DNA of 50,272 bases from Saprospiraceae bacterium. GTDB lineage: Bacteria > Bacteroidota > Bacteroidia > Chitinophagales > Saprospiraceae. Location: the NCBI GenBank assembly GCA_024103195.1, contig JAGFIW010000147.1, forward strand, positions 1 through 50,272, read 5' to 3'. Position 1 is the stretch's first letter. The number at the start of each line of letters is the position of its first letter. Under the pieces are notes generated by a model, which was not told the origin of the DNA, searched no databases, and was given only the letters and a program-made list of their open reading frames with translations. The translations under genes were made by a program, and so were the position numbers. Positions 1-7,755 of the stretch are shown in pieces.

Positions 1-83
1 AACCGCTCTTCCATCGTTCCGGTCGTATGTCCGATGTAGTACCGGCCCTTTGACGGAGAATACAGGATGTATGTCGTCGCCAT
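1..83 (-). CDS. GIY-YIG nuclease family protein, N-terminal fragment
   Basis: Reads leftward out of the window, so only the first 27 codons are present. The start ATG is the complement of 81-83. The peptide opens with MATTYILYSPS, followed by YYIGHTTG and MEER. The paired YIL and YYIG motifs, about ten residues apart, are the signature of the small UvrC-like GIY-YIG single-domain proteins (about 80-100 residues) that are common in Bacteroidota. The family fold is a metal-dependent endonuclease; the cellular role of these stand-alone proteins is mostly unknown. It lies just downstream of tRNA-Val with a terminator between them. The catalytic Arg and Glu further on cannot be checked because they lie outside the window. 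Confidence 0.75.
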   Translation of the reverse strand, partial: MATTYILYSPSKGRYYIGHTTGTMEER

Positions 84-86
84 AAT

Positions 87-111
87 AAAAAAGCCTCCCG
101 CAGGAGGCTTT
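87..111 (-). terminator. Rho-independent terminator after tRNA-Val
   Basis: On the minus strand a 6-bp GC-rich stem (GCCTCC with GGAGGC, loop of four) is followed by a run of six T residues. It lies between the 3' end of tRNA-Val at 118 and the GIY-YIG start codon at 83, so it separates the tRNA transcript from the nuclease gene. Confidence 0.8.
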
Positions 112-117
112 GATGGG

Positions 118-192
118 TGGGCGCAGAAGGATTCGAACCTCCGACCCCCTGCTTGTAAGGCAGGTGCTCTGAACCGGCTGAGCTATGCGCCC
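118..192 (-). tRNA. tRNA-Val (anticodon TAC)
   Basis: The complement folds as a complete cloverleaf of 75 nt. The 7-bp acceptor stem pairs GGGCGCA with TGCGCCC and ends in discriminator A. The D arm contains AGCTCAGCCGGTTCAGAGC. The anticodon stem is CCTGC/GCAGG with loop CTTACAA, giving anticodon TAC for valine. The T arm contains GGTTCGAATCC. CCA is not encoded. A terminator follows at 87-111. Confidence 0.95.
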
Positions 193-257
193 TTTTTGTT
201 ATTTCTTCGGCATATTTCAATCGGCTCTTCGGATGCGTATCCAGACGCTGATACCTT

Positions 258-324
258 GCGACTTTCCCTCCGACCCTCCCACTCCTGTGAGCGGGATGCT
301 CTGAACCGGCTGAGTTATACCCCC
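258..324 (-). pseudogene. Decayed tRNA-like copy upstream of tRNA-Val
   Basis: On the minus strand, starting at 324, the sequence repeats the 5' half of the neighbouring tRNA-Val. It shares 18 identical bases of the D arm (CTCAGCCGGTTCAGAGCA) and GGTCGGAGG from the variable/T region. The anticodon arm has become a 7-bp hairpin (CCCGCTC/GAGTGGG with one G-U pair, loop ACAG), the TTCGAAT T-loop is lost, and no 3' strand matches the acceptor stem. It looks like a tandem tRNA duplicate that has decayed. An alternative is a small structured leader of the tRNA transcript. Confidence 0.55.
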
Positions 325-448
325 TTTGCTTCAAAAGCGGAGGCAAAGGTAACCGTTTTGAAGATACACCCACAAGACCCGTCACAAGATTTTTTAAAAT
401 GTATCAAATTTGGGGAAAGGAGCGTTCAATCAAACGACCCCCTCTCCC

Positions 449-3073
449 ATGACCCATCGGATTCCCCTTTGGCTCAAGCGCTTCGCGATCGCTGCAGCAG
501 GCTTTTTCCTCAGCCTCTCCTTGCTGGCCCTCCTCTTTGAGGACAGGATCGGCCGTTTGGCCCTGCAGCTCGTACGTCAGGAACTCACCACCGATCTCAC
601 GGTCACCGACTTCCAGCTCTCCTTTATCCGGGCATTCCCCCTCGTGAGAAGTACCCTCAAGGATATAACCCTTATGGATACGAACGGCGACACGTTGTTG
701 ACGTGTGCCCGACTGGGGGTGCATTTGCCTTGGTCCGCCATGTGGTCATCAACGACGGCTGTAGAAGCCATTTCCCTGGAGGATGGCGCCATTACCCTGA
801 AAAAGGATAAGAAAGGCAACCCCAATTATCTCGTGGTCAAACCTTCTCCTGCGGATGCCCCGCCCAAACGATTGATCCTAGATATTCGAAAGGCCTCCCT
901 CAACCGCATCAGTATCCAATGGGATGACCGGTCCACTCGCCAGTTGGTCAGCATCCGGTCTCACCATGCCGCCTTCAAAGCGAAGGTGCGGGAAGACCAC
1001 ATCCTCATCGATCACGATTTCGATGCTTCCCTGATTTCCCTGCAGACGGGGACTGATGCGCCGGCATTTTCCCATATTCCCGTTCGCTCCGATGGACAAT
1101 TCCGGCTGGAATGGGAAGAAAACAGATACACCTTCGAGGATACGCGCTTTATCCTGGACGGATTGGCTTTCCAATTGGATGGATCCCTTTTGTCTGGGAA
1201 GACGGGCACAACCGTCGATGTGGAGGCCCGAACGGAACTTCTTCCCGTCACGGACATATGGAAGTCCTTGCATCGCATCCTTCCCCAAACTACGGCTCGA
1301 ATCTCTCCCCATGGGCAGGCTTCCATCCATCTCAAAGCCAAAGGCACTTTCAGAAACCGTCTTTGGCCGGAGGTCAATGCCCGTCTCTCGTGGTTGGAGG
1401 GAAGTCTTTCCCTGCCCTCCGGACCTGACCTGGATAACATTCATCTGGTGGTGGATTGGTTACAACCTGATGGCAAAACCACAGAAAAAAGCCGGGTGAC
1501 CATCCGGGAAGGCAAAGCCACCGTGTCCGGACATCCTTTGAACCTGACAGGAACATGGTCCAATTTCCAGACTCCCTTCCTGGACATCCATCTGGATGGC
1601 GCACTTCCTGCAGCCCTTGTCCAAACTTCCGATCTCGCCGGCGAATCGGGTATTATCCACCTGGAAGACATCCATTTGAAGGGACATCTCAGCCGAACTG
1701 GCTTGACGGCAACCGGAAAGGTGCTACCTTCCGATGTGACCCTGCGCCTGAAGGATGACCCTCTTCATATCCGGAGTGGTACCCTGATTTTGAAGGACCA
1801 CGTTCTGGAATTGGATGCCACCCGGATAGGCATCGCCCGATCGGATCTGGTCATCAATGCCTCCATCCACGGATTTCCGGATCTCTTCCGAACCCATAGC
1901 GGGGCGTCACCCATCCGGTTTGAAGGGGATATTCGCGGTGAATCTCTGGATGTCCAGGCCCTGATGGCTCAATTTGACACCTGGCGTCACAAACCGGCAG
2001 CGCAAAAGGATTCTCCGGGATCCGCGAACTCCGCTTCCCTGGGTATAGGGCCGGTAAACGGGAAACTCCAGGCCAACTTCGGTATGTTCTCCTATGGAGA
2101 GATCCATGGAAAATCCTTCCGTGGGACCATCCACCTCCTGGATGACAAAATGCTGGTGGAAGGAGATGCCGATGCCACGGGTGGACATTTCAACCTGGAA
2201 GGAGAGCTCAATTGGCGGCAGAACGTTTACGCCGAAGGCTCTCTGTGGTGTGAAAATGTGGATGTCAAGGAGGCCTTTCGCCAATGCCGCAATTTCGGAC
2301 AGCAATTCCTGACCACGGAACATCTGGCAGGTGGCCTGAGCAGTCAGATCCTGTTTGAATCATCATGGGATGGCCGCGGACGGATCGATCCCGACAAATT
2401 GCATGTGTATGCCGCCATTCAAATAGATAATGGAGAATTGGAAGGACTCAAAGTGTTGGAATCGTTCTCGGACTTCATTCATGTCCGTGATTTGCGACAT
2501 GTGCGCTTCAGCAGCCTGCAAAACTACCTCGAAGTAGATCGTGGCAAAGTCTATTTACCCCGAATGCTCATCCAGTCCAACGCCATGGCCCTTGACATCA
2601 CCGGACTTCACGGCTTTGACCAAAGTATCGATTACGGCATTCGAGTGGATGCCGGGCAAGTGCTCATCAACAAAATGACCCGTCACGACCCATCCCTCTC
2701 CCCCAAGGAGGACAAAAGAAAAGGGATGTTCAATCTTTATTACCATATCAACGGCCAGGTGGATGATTTCACCATCAAACCGGCGCGCCATCGTGTCCGG
2801 GATGATTTTGAACGCAGCATCCAACATCGAGCCCGCATTCGACAGGCCCTGGTCGACGAATTTGGTTCCGTCCTGTTTACGGACCCTTCAGGAGAAGAAG
2901 AACTCGCGGAACTGACACCCATACCATCATTCCCGACCAACAATGGCATCCAACCCGGAGATAAGTCCCCTGCCAAAACAGGAAACCGCCCTCCTCCCGT
3001 ACCCAAAAAGGAAGAATCCGAATATCTGGAAGACTTCGAGATCATCGGAGGAGGGGGCAAACGCAAACAGTAA
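449..3073 (+). CDS. AsmA-like inner-membrane/periplasmic protein
   Basis: An 874-residue protein. After a short basic N-terminus (MTHRIPLWLKRF) there is one strong transmembrane helix (residues about 10-30), then LFEDRIGRLALQLVRQEL and a long beta-rich body. This is the layout of the AsmA/TamB-like family, whose members have one inner-membrane anchor and an extended periplasmic beta structure and are linked to lipid transport and outer-membrane homeostasis. The phrase FSYGEIHGKSFRGTIHLLDD and the C-terminal segment reading MLIQSNAMALDITGLHGFDQ, then SIDYGIRVD, are typical of AsmA C-terminal domains. The C-terminus is a charged, probably disordered tail. An in-frame TTG at 410 would add 13 residues without coding character, so ATG 449 is preferred. 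Substrate and partners cannot be read from the sequence. Confidence 0.8.
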   Translation: MTHRIPLWLKRFAIAAAGFFLSLSLLALLFEDRIGRLALQLVRQELTTDLTVTDFQLSFIRAFPLVRSTLKDITLMDTNGDTLLTCARLGVHLPWSAMWSSTTAVEAISLEDGAITLKKDKKGNPNYLVVKPSPADAPPKRLILDIRKASLNRISIQWDDRSTRQLVSIRSHHAAFKAKVREDHILIDHDFDASLISLQTGTDAPAFSHIPVRSDGQFRLEWEENRYTFEDTRFILDGLAFQLDGSLLSGKTGTTVDVEARTELLPVTDIWKSLHRILPQTTARISPHGQASIHLKAKGTFRNRLWPEVNARLSWLEGSLSLPSGPDLDNIHLVVDWLQPDGKTTEKSRVTIREGKATVSGHPLNLTGTWSNFQTPFLDIHLDGALPAALVQTSDLAGESGIIHLEDIHLKGHLSRTGLTATGKVLPSDVTLRLKDDPLHIRSGTLILKDHVLELDATRIGIARSDLVINASIHGFPDLFRTHSGASPIRFEGDIRGESLDVQALMAQFDTWRHKPAAQKDSPGSANSASLGIGPVNGKLQANFGMFSYGEIHGKSFRGTIHLLDDKMLVEGDADATGGHFNLEGELNWRQNVYAEGSLWCENVDVKEAFRQCRNFGQQFLTTEHLAGGLSSQILFESSWDGRGRIDPDKLHVYAAIQIDNGELEGLKVLESFSDFIHVRDLRHVRFSSLQNYLEVDRGKVYLPRMLIQSNAMALDITGLHGFDQSIDYGIRVDAGQVLINKMTRHDPSLSPKEDKRKGMFNLYYHINGQVDDFTIKPARHRVRDDFERSIQHRARIRQALVDEFGSVLFTDPSGEEELAELTPIPSFPTNNGIQPGDKSPAKTGNRPPPVPKKEESEYLEDFEIIGGGGKRKQ

Positions 3074-3114
3074 CACAGCCCGGGATCCAGCTGCACCTTC
3101 CAAACACTTGGGGT

Positions 3115-3122
3115 TAACTTTG
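3115..3122 (+). promoter_or_regulatory. -7 promoter element TAACTTTG
   Basis: Perfect match to the Bacteroidota -7 consensus TAnnTTTG. It ends 5 nt before the ATG of the ABC ATPase gene, which implies a leaderless or nearly leaderless transcript. No convincing -33 element is seen. Confidence 0.55.
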
Positions 3123-3127
3123 CCGGC

Positions 3128-3778
3128 ATGATCGAAACCCGTGATCTCACCTTCTCCTATCCCGGAGGCATTCTTCTCCGCTTTCCCGACTTCCGGTGCA
3201 GACCGGAGGAACAATGGCTCATTTGGGGGGAATCCGGAAGTGGCAAAACCACCTTTCTGCACCTCCTGGCTGGTATTCGGACACCCGCTTCCGGCCAGGT
3301 CATTATTCGGGACCAGGATATTACTTCTCTTTCTCCCCGAAAGCTTGATGCCTTTCGTGGACGCCATATCGGACTGGTCTTCCAAACCCCGCATTTTATT
3401 GACGCGCTGACCATCCGTCAAAATGTCGTCCTTGCCTGTAAAATGTCCGGACATTCCATCAGTCAAGGGGAAGTGGACACCTGGCTGAACCGGCTCGGCA
3501 TAGGACACAGAGCCGACGCCCTTCCATTCCGGTGCAGCCAGGGTGAGCAACAAAGGGCTTCTATTGTCCGGGCGCTCGTCCATCGACCGGCACTCCTGTT
3601 GGCAGACGAACCTACCAGTGCCCTGGATGACCGCCATTGTGATGAAGTCGTCCGTTTGCTCCAGGAACAAACCCGGCAAAGTCGGACAGCCCTTGTCATC
3701 GTCACCCATGACCAAAGGCTGCGCAACCATTTTCCCAATGCCCTGACCCTGACATCCCATGTACAGCCTCTGGCTTAG
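3128..3778 (+). CDS. ABC transporter ATP-binding protein (LolD/MacB type)
   Basis: A 216-residue nucleotide-binding subunit. Visible motifs are Walker A GESGSGKTT (residues about 35-43), a Q-loop in GLVFQTPHF, an ABC signature reading CSQGEQQRASI (usually LSGGEQQR, so two unusual positions), Walker B LLLADEPTSALD and the H-loop Val-Thr-His. Size and sequence fit the LolD/MacB/FtsE class, which powers mechanotransmission-type permeases rather than classic importers. Its end overlaps the permease gene by 20 nt, so the two are translationally coupled and almost certainly form one complex. A TAACTTTG promoter element lies immediately upstream. Confidence 0.92.
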   Translation: MIETRDLTFSYPGGILLRFPDFRCRPEEQWLIWGESGSGKTTFLHLLAGIRTPASGQVIIRDQDITSLSPRKLDAFRGRHIGLVFQTPHFIDALTIRQNVVLACKMSGHSISQGEVDTWLNRLGIGHRADALPFRCSQGEQQRASIVRALVHRPALLLADEPTSALDDRHCDEVVRLLQEQTRQSRTALVIVTHDQRLRNHFPNALTLTSHVQPLA

Positions 3779-5054
3779 TTGGAAACACCTCGTCCACAAA
3801 CCCGCCCAGTTGACGCTCAACCTGGTATTGATTGGCCTGAGTACGGGTCTGATCGCCGCCGTTCTGCTTTTCAGCCGGATGCTCACCGACCGCCTGGATC
3901 GCAATCTGGCAGGCGTGGATATGGTCATTGGCGCCAAAGGCAGTCCCCTCCAACTGGTCCTTGCCGGCATGTACCACATTGACGTCCCCACCGGAAACAT
4001 ATCCCTGGAAGAAGCCCAAGCCTTTCTCCGACCCGGACACCCCCTGATAGCCACCGCAGTACCCCTTTCCCTGGGCGACAGCCACAAAGGATATCGGATC
4101 GTTGGTACAGACGCCCGTTTTCTGGAACTGTACCAACTCGCATTGGCAGATGGCAAACCCTTTGAAAAACCAATGGAAGTCGTCGCCGGCTCCAGAGTCG
4201 CCCGGTTGCTGGGATTGAAAATAGGATCCACCTTCCAAAGCACCCATGGCCTTGATCACAACGAAGACCTGATTCATGAGGAAAGTCAACCCTTCGTGGT
4301 TACGGGAATTCTGGAGCCTTCCGGGACCGTGGCCGACCAATTGTTGCTTACCCCTACCGAGAGCGTTTGGATGGTCCATGGCGATCATGGACACAGTCAT
4401 GCCGACATGGAATCAATGACTCCGGAAGGGGAGGACCACGTGCATGGTCCGGATTGCGGGCACGACCACCCTGCCCATGAAGAACATGCCGAAGAACCGA
4501 CGGAGGCCCGGGAGATTACCAGTGTTCTTATCCGGTTCAAGGTGCGCAATCACCTCACCCTCAACATGCCCCGCAGTATCAATGAAAACACCAATCTGCA
4601 GGCAGCCTCTCCTGCCATCGAACTCAACAGGCTGTATGGTCTGATGGGAACAGGTGTTTCAATGCTTCGCTGGCTCGCCATGGTGATTATGGTAGCTGCT
4701 GGCCTGAGCATTTTTGTATCCCTTTACGGTTCTCTCAAAGAGCGCCGGTATGAACTCGCCCTACTCAGGGTTATGGGTAGTACCCCCACCTATCTGTTCC
4801 GGCTGATCCTGACGGAAGGGCTACTGCTTGCCCTCATCGGTGCCGTTCTCGGGATCGTCCTGGCTCATGCGGGCATCAGTCTCGCCGGACACTATCTGGA
4901 ACAGGAATGGAGGTATGCCTTTCCTGCCGACCTGTTTCTCGTCCAGGAATTATGGCTGATGGGTATTGTGGTTGTTTTCGGCGTCTTGGCTGCTCTTCTT
5001 CCTGCCTGGCAGGCCCGTAAAGTGGATATCGCCCAAACACTAACGGAGGGATGA
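3759..5054 (+). CDS. FtsX/MacB-type ABC permease with His-rich periplasmic loop
   Basis: A 431-residue permease. There is an N-terminal transmembrane helix (about 20-40), a large extracytoplasmic domain (about 45-295), then three C-terminal helices (about 305-325, 350-380, 395-420), which is the FtsX/MacB core. The C-terminus LLPAWQARKVDIAQTLTEG is typical of the family. Residues about 207-250 hold an unusual acidic/His-rich segment with HGDHGHSHADM, HVHGPDCGHDHPAHEEHAEE and a single Cys, which resembles a metal-binding loop. It pairs with the ATPase at 3128. Related His-rich permeases are found near zinc-regulated genes in other bacteria, so metal sensing or handling is a reasonable inference, not proof. 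Confidence 0.88.
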   Translation: MYSLWLSWKHLVHKPAQLTLNLVLIGLSTGLIAAVLLFSRMLTDRLDRNLAGVDMVIGAKGSPLQLVLAGMYHIDVPTGNISLEEAQAFLRPGHPLIATAVPLSLGDSHKGYRIVGTDARFLELYQLALADGKPFEKPMEVVAGSRVARLLGLKIGSTFQSTHGLDHNEDLIHEESQPFVVTGILEPSGTVADQLLLTPTESVWMVHGDHGHSHADMESMTPEGEDHVHGPDCGHDHPAHEEHAEEPTEAREITSVLIRFKVRNHLTLNMPRSINENTNLQAASPAIELNRLYGLMGTGVSMLRWLAMVIMVAAGLSIFVSLYGSLKERRYELALLRVMGSTPTYLFRLILTEGLLLALIGAVLGIVLAHAGISLAGHYLEQEWRYAFPADLFLVQELWLMGIVVVFGVLAALLPAWQARKVDIAQTLTEG

Positions 5055-5056
5055 CC

Positions 5057-5203
5057 CTATTCCAGAGGCCGGAGCGAAAACCGCCCACCCAAACTGTAGC
5101 CCCATGCATATCTGGCAGCCGGAACGTGGTAGATCGCAGGTGTTAGGACGAAATGAGGTCCCAGCCGAATGCCGAGATCGGCAAAATACGACACTTGTTC
5201 TCC
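5057..5203 (-). pseudogene. In-frame continuation of the Lgt-barrel gene after a premature stop
   Basis: Beyond the TAA at 5204-5206 the same reading frame stays open for 48 codons to TAG at 5057-5059. It encodes amphipathic strands such as VSYFADLGIRLG, HFVLTPAIYHV and a last strand YSLGGRFSLRPLE. These look like the closing strands of the barrel, which would otherwise be incomplete. The extended gene would end 2 bp from the convergent permease gene. Most likely this is a recent nonsense mutation (an AAA or CAA codon changed to TAA) or a sequencing/assembly error. Readthrough is possible but less likely. Confidence 0.65.
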
Positions 5204-6853
5204 TTAAAGGTCCGCGGCCCCCACTCTGAACCGACCCAATCCACCCTTCCACGACAATCCCCCATTCACACCATTGGCCGAATTGAACATTCCCGGACCT
5301 CCTCCGGGCATGGCCATGTCCAACATACCAAACTGAACGACAGCCAACGGCCGATGGCCAATCCAGCACCGGACTGTCGGTACCACATTGGTTTTCGTGT
5401 AGAAATCGGTGTTGCGGAACATCTCTCCGAACCGCAATCCAACCCTGAAACCGAGAAGGTTTTCTCCTTCCATACCGCCGAAAATGTGATAGCTGCCCTG
5501 ACGGTGTTTGTAACCCCGATCGGTATTCACATAGCGTTCCCACTGGGCTTCGAGTCCGAAGACTGCGCTATAGGAATTCTGAAGACGTATGAAATGTTCA
5601 ACGCCCGCCTGAATGGTGGAATATCGGGGTCCGTGGGGTTTGAGGGTGTCCCTTTCCGCACAGAAACTACCCGCGCATCCTTCCTCCGTGCGGATACATG
5701 GCATCATGGCTGAAGGAAGTACCATGGACCCTCCTTGCAGGGTAAAATGCGTGTTATGCCGGGCATCCGGCAGGCTGTCCGGCCGGGTTTCTGCCGACAT
5801 TCCGGTGAACAGCAGAACCCACATACCCGGAAAAGCCACCCGCCAAACCGGAAGACGCATAGCCGGAACAGCGCTCTTGTAACCCGCCCAAACCATAGCC
5901 AGACCCGCTGCACCCAAATGCACCAAAAGCACTATTCGCTCCACAGGAATGAAAAAGTCCCGGGCCCACAGCGTCATCACCATCAACATCACATACAGGA
6001 TCCAATGCCTGTGCCCCGGCAGTGTCGAGGCGGTTTCCAATCGGGTTTTAGCCCGCCTTCCCGTCCACACATATACCCATAACCCGGCCAACAGAACCAG
6101 GCAAATCCACTGGACTTTCTTCAAACCCAACCAGGTCGCCGCCATACTGTAATTGAAAACCGGATCCCTGACAAATTCGAAGAGAAAGCGGGCGACCAAC
6201 ATGGCCCCGACACTGAATGCGATACGCTGGCCCGGTCCTTTCATCCTGTGCCCTCCCATCCATAGTACACCCATGATCAGGAGACAGGTGAGGATTTCAT
6301 AGGCCGGAACCGGATGAACGGCGACACTGGTCAGTTCATCGGGGCCAATCCAACCGGCCTCCCTTTGCGATCTGACCAAATGGCATTCACCCGAATAACG
6401 GACACCCCAGGGGAGTAGGGTCGGCAAACCTGTACAGCATCCGGCAAGCAGGCATCCCACACGGTGAAACAGCAGCGTCAAGGGCAGGTAATAGGCAAAT
6501 CCATCCCATAACGGCTGCCGAAATCCCAACAACCGGCGCACCAACCATAAACCCGCAAACCCGAAGAACAGTGCTCCGACAGCTGTTTTTCGTCCCGAAA
6601 CGGAAAGGGTGCCCGATGTCCACCAGGCCTCCCAGTCATCCCCGGAAAATGCGCCAACACGGGTGCCGAAAATCATGAAAAAGACCGCTGAAGCCGTTAT
6701 GAGCAACCAGGGTCCAAGCGCATATTGCCTGCGATGAGCCTCCAGAATCATCAACGCCAACCCCACCATGAAGGCCACCACATACACATAGGGATACCCT
6801 CCAACGGAAATGGATCGATCAATGGTCCATGCGGATTGATGCCAGGGATGCAT
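5204..6853 (-). CDS. Lgt-like membrane protein fused to a beta-barrel-like tail (interrupted by TAA)
   Basis: 549 residues up to an in-frame TAA. Residues 1 to about 350 are polytopic, with roughly ten hydrophobic segments, and resemble prolipoprotein diacylglyceryl transferase: RVGCLLAGCCTG matches the Lgt-paralogue form of the catalytic-loop motif and HPVPAYE matches Lgt HPxQxYE. The canonical Arg-x-x-Asn of true Lgt is Arg-x-x-Cys here, so diacylglyceryl transfer is uncertain. From about residue 370 the sequence becomes amphipathic and aromatic-rich with alternating strands (for example YSTIQAGVEHFIRLQNSYS and GFRVGLRFGEMFR), like an outer-membrane barrel. The frame continues cleanly past the stop (next feature). 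The gene is convergent with the ABC permease. Confidence 0.75.
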   Translation of the reverse strand: MHPWHQSAWTIDRSISVGGYPYVYVVAFMVGLALMILEAHRRQYALGPWLLITASAVFFMIFGTRVGAFSGDDWEAWWTSGTLSVSGRKTAVGALFFGFAGLWLVRRLLGFRQPLWDGFAYYLPLTLLFHRVGCLLAGCCTGLPTLLPWGVRYSGECHLVRSQREAGWIGPDELTSVAVHPVPAYEILTCLLIMGVLWMGGHRMKGPGQRIAFSVGAMLVARFLFEFVRDPVFNYSMAATWLGLKKVQWICLVLLAGLWVYVWTGRRAKTRLETASTLPGHRHWILYVMLMVMTLWARDFFIPVERIVLLVHLGAAGLAMVWAGYKSAVPAMRLPVWRVAFPGMWVLLFTGMSAETRPDSLPDARHNTHFTLQGGSMVLPSAMMPCIRTEEGCAGSFCAERDTLKPHGPRYSTIQAGVEHFIRLQNSYSAVFGLEAQWERYVNTDRGYKHRQGSYHIFGGMEGENLLGFRVGLRFGEMFRNTDFYTKTNVVPTVRCWIGHRPLAVVQFGMLDMAMPGGGPGMFNSANGVNGGLSWKGGLGRFRVGAADL

Positions 6854-7160
6854 ATCGAACAGCTTTGGTTCAAAGATCGGGGGTCCTTATGGTGCCGGGG
6901 AAGCAATTTTTGCCACAAAAACATTATTATTTCTCTAATGTCCGTAATTCCGGGTAGGACTTGTCTGAAAAGGTTAGCGTGGAGATTCTTTTCCTGAGAG
7001 GTCCCTTTCGCGTGGGACCGTGGTCATTGGAAACAGGCGGAATGTCTTCTACGGGCGTGGGTCATGGAGCAGGGGATGAGGTGTGCTCGATCCCATTACC
7101 TATCTTTGGCCAGGGTCCACCCGGCTAGGGTGCGAAGATGGATCTCTCCTGAACTTGCGT
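6854..7160. other. Intergenic region between the divergent Lgt-like and WbpD-like genes
   Basis: No convincing gene in 307 bases. It is AT-rich around 6906-6945. A hairpin with a 6-bp stem (GGTCCC 7000-7005, GGGACC 7014-7019) lies in the middle, and a TATCTTTG promoter element at 7101-7108 serves the downstream acetyltransferase. Confidence 0.5.
7101..7108 (+). promoter_or_regulatory. -7 promoter element TATCTTTG
   Basis: Perfect TAnnTTTG match, 52 nt upstream of the ATG at 7161. It lies inside the longer GTG-initiated reading frame that begins at 7083, which argues for the shorter start at 7161. Confidence 0.5.
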
Positions 7161-7739
7161 ATGGACTATTTTGCCCACCCAACGGCGGTCATTGATCCCG
7201 ATGTCGAGATTGGTACCGGCACCAGGATTTGGCATTTCTGCCATGTCATGCCCGGCGCAGTGATCGGAAGGGATTGCACCCTCGGTCAAAACGTTTTCGT
7301 GGGGAATGGCGTGCAGATAGGACACGGGGTAAAGGTTCAGAATAATGTATCCCTGTATGCAGGTGTGGTGGTGGAGGACCAGGTTTTCCTGGGTCCATCC
7401 TGTGTTTTGACCAACGTGATCAATCCACGAGCGCCATTTGAGCGAAAAAATGAATTTCGGACCACCCTGATTAAAAGGGGTGCCACGATCGGGGCCAATG
7501 CCACATTGCTTTGCGGCATTACCCTCGGTGAATGGTGTTTCGTGGGTGCCGGTGCAGTGGTGACGCGCGATGTTCCCGATTATGCTTTGATCATGGGAAA
7601 TCCCGGACGCCAGACCGGTTGGATGAGCCGGGGAGGACATACCTTGCAGTTTGACTCCGACCAACAGGCCTTTTGTCCGACAACGGGTGATCATTACCGT
7701 TTGGACAACGGGCGTGTAACCTGCCTGACCGCATCGTGA
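7161..7739 (+). CDS. wbpD: WbpD/WlbB-type UDP-sugar N-acetyltransferase
   Basis: A 192-residue left-handed beta-helix protein built of hexapeptide repeats (for example VEIGTGTRIWHF, VIGRDCTLGQNVFVG, VQIGHGVKVQNNVSLYAG). The segment FLGPSCVLTNVINPRAPFER and the motif IKRGATIGANATLLCGI are characteristic of WbpD/WlbB, which uses acetyl-CoA to acetylate the 3-amino group of UDP-2-acetamido-3-amino-2,3-dideoxy-glucuronate. After the helix is a small C-terminal piece with QAFCPTTGDHYRLDNGRVTC. ATG 7161 is preferred over GTG 7083 because the upstream extension contains a promoter element and has no family match. It sits 16 nt upstream of the dehydrogenase gene that supplies the same pathway. The aminotransferase WbpE is not in this window. 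Confidence 0.85.
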   Translation: MDYFAHPTAVIDPDVEIGTGTRIWHFCHVMPGAVIGRDCTLGQNVFVGNGVQIGHGVKVQNNVSLYAGVVVEDQVFLGPSCVLTNVINPRAPFERKNEFRTTLIKRGATIGANATLLCGITLGEWCFVGAGAVVTRDVPDYALIMGNPGRQTGWMSRGGHTLQFDSDQQAFCPTTGDHYRLDNGRVTCLTAS

Positions 7740-7755
7740 TCCCCAAGCCCAGATC

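Noticed and set aside
67..540. A 157-codon plus-strand reading frame across the tRNA region
   Set aside because: It reads antisense through tRNA-Val and its decayed copy and into the start of the AsmA-like gene; the peptide is the mirrored tRNA sequence and has no protein character.
2927..4243. A 438-codon minus-strand frame opposite the ABC genes
   Set aside because: It is antisense to two well-recognised genes with Walker motifs; its composition is that of a shadow frame.
5204..5206. Programmed recoding (selenocysteine or pyrrolysine) at the in-frame stop of the Lgt-barrel gene
   Set aside because: The stop is TAA, which is used for neither selenocysteine nor pyrrolysine, and no hairpin resembling a SECIS element is seen just after it; a nonsense mutation or sequence error is simpler.
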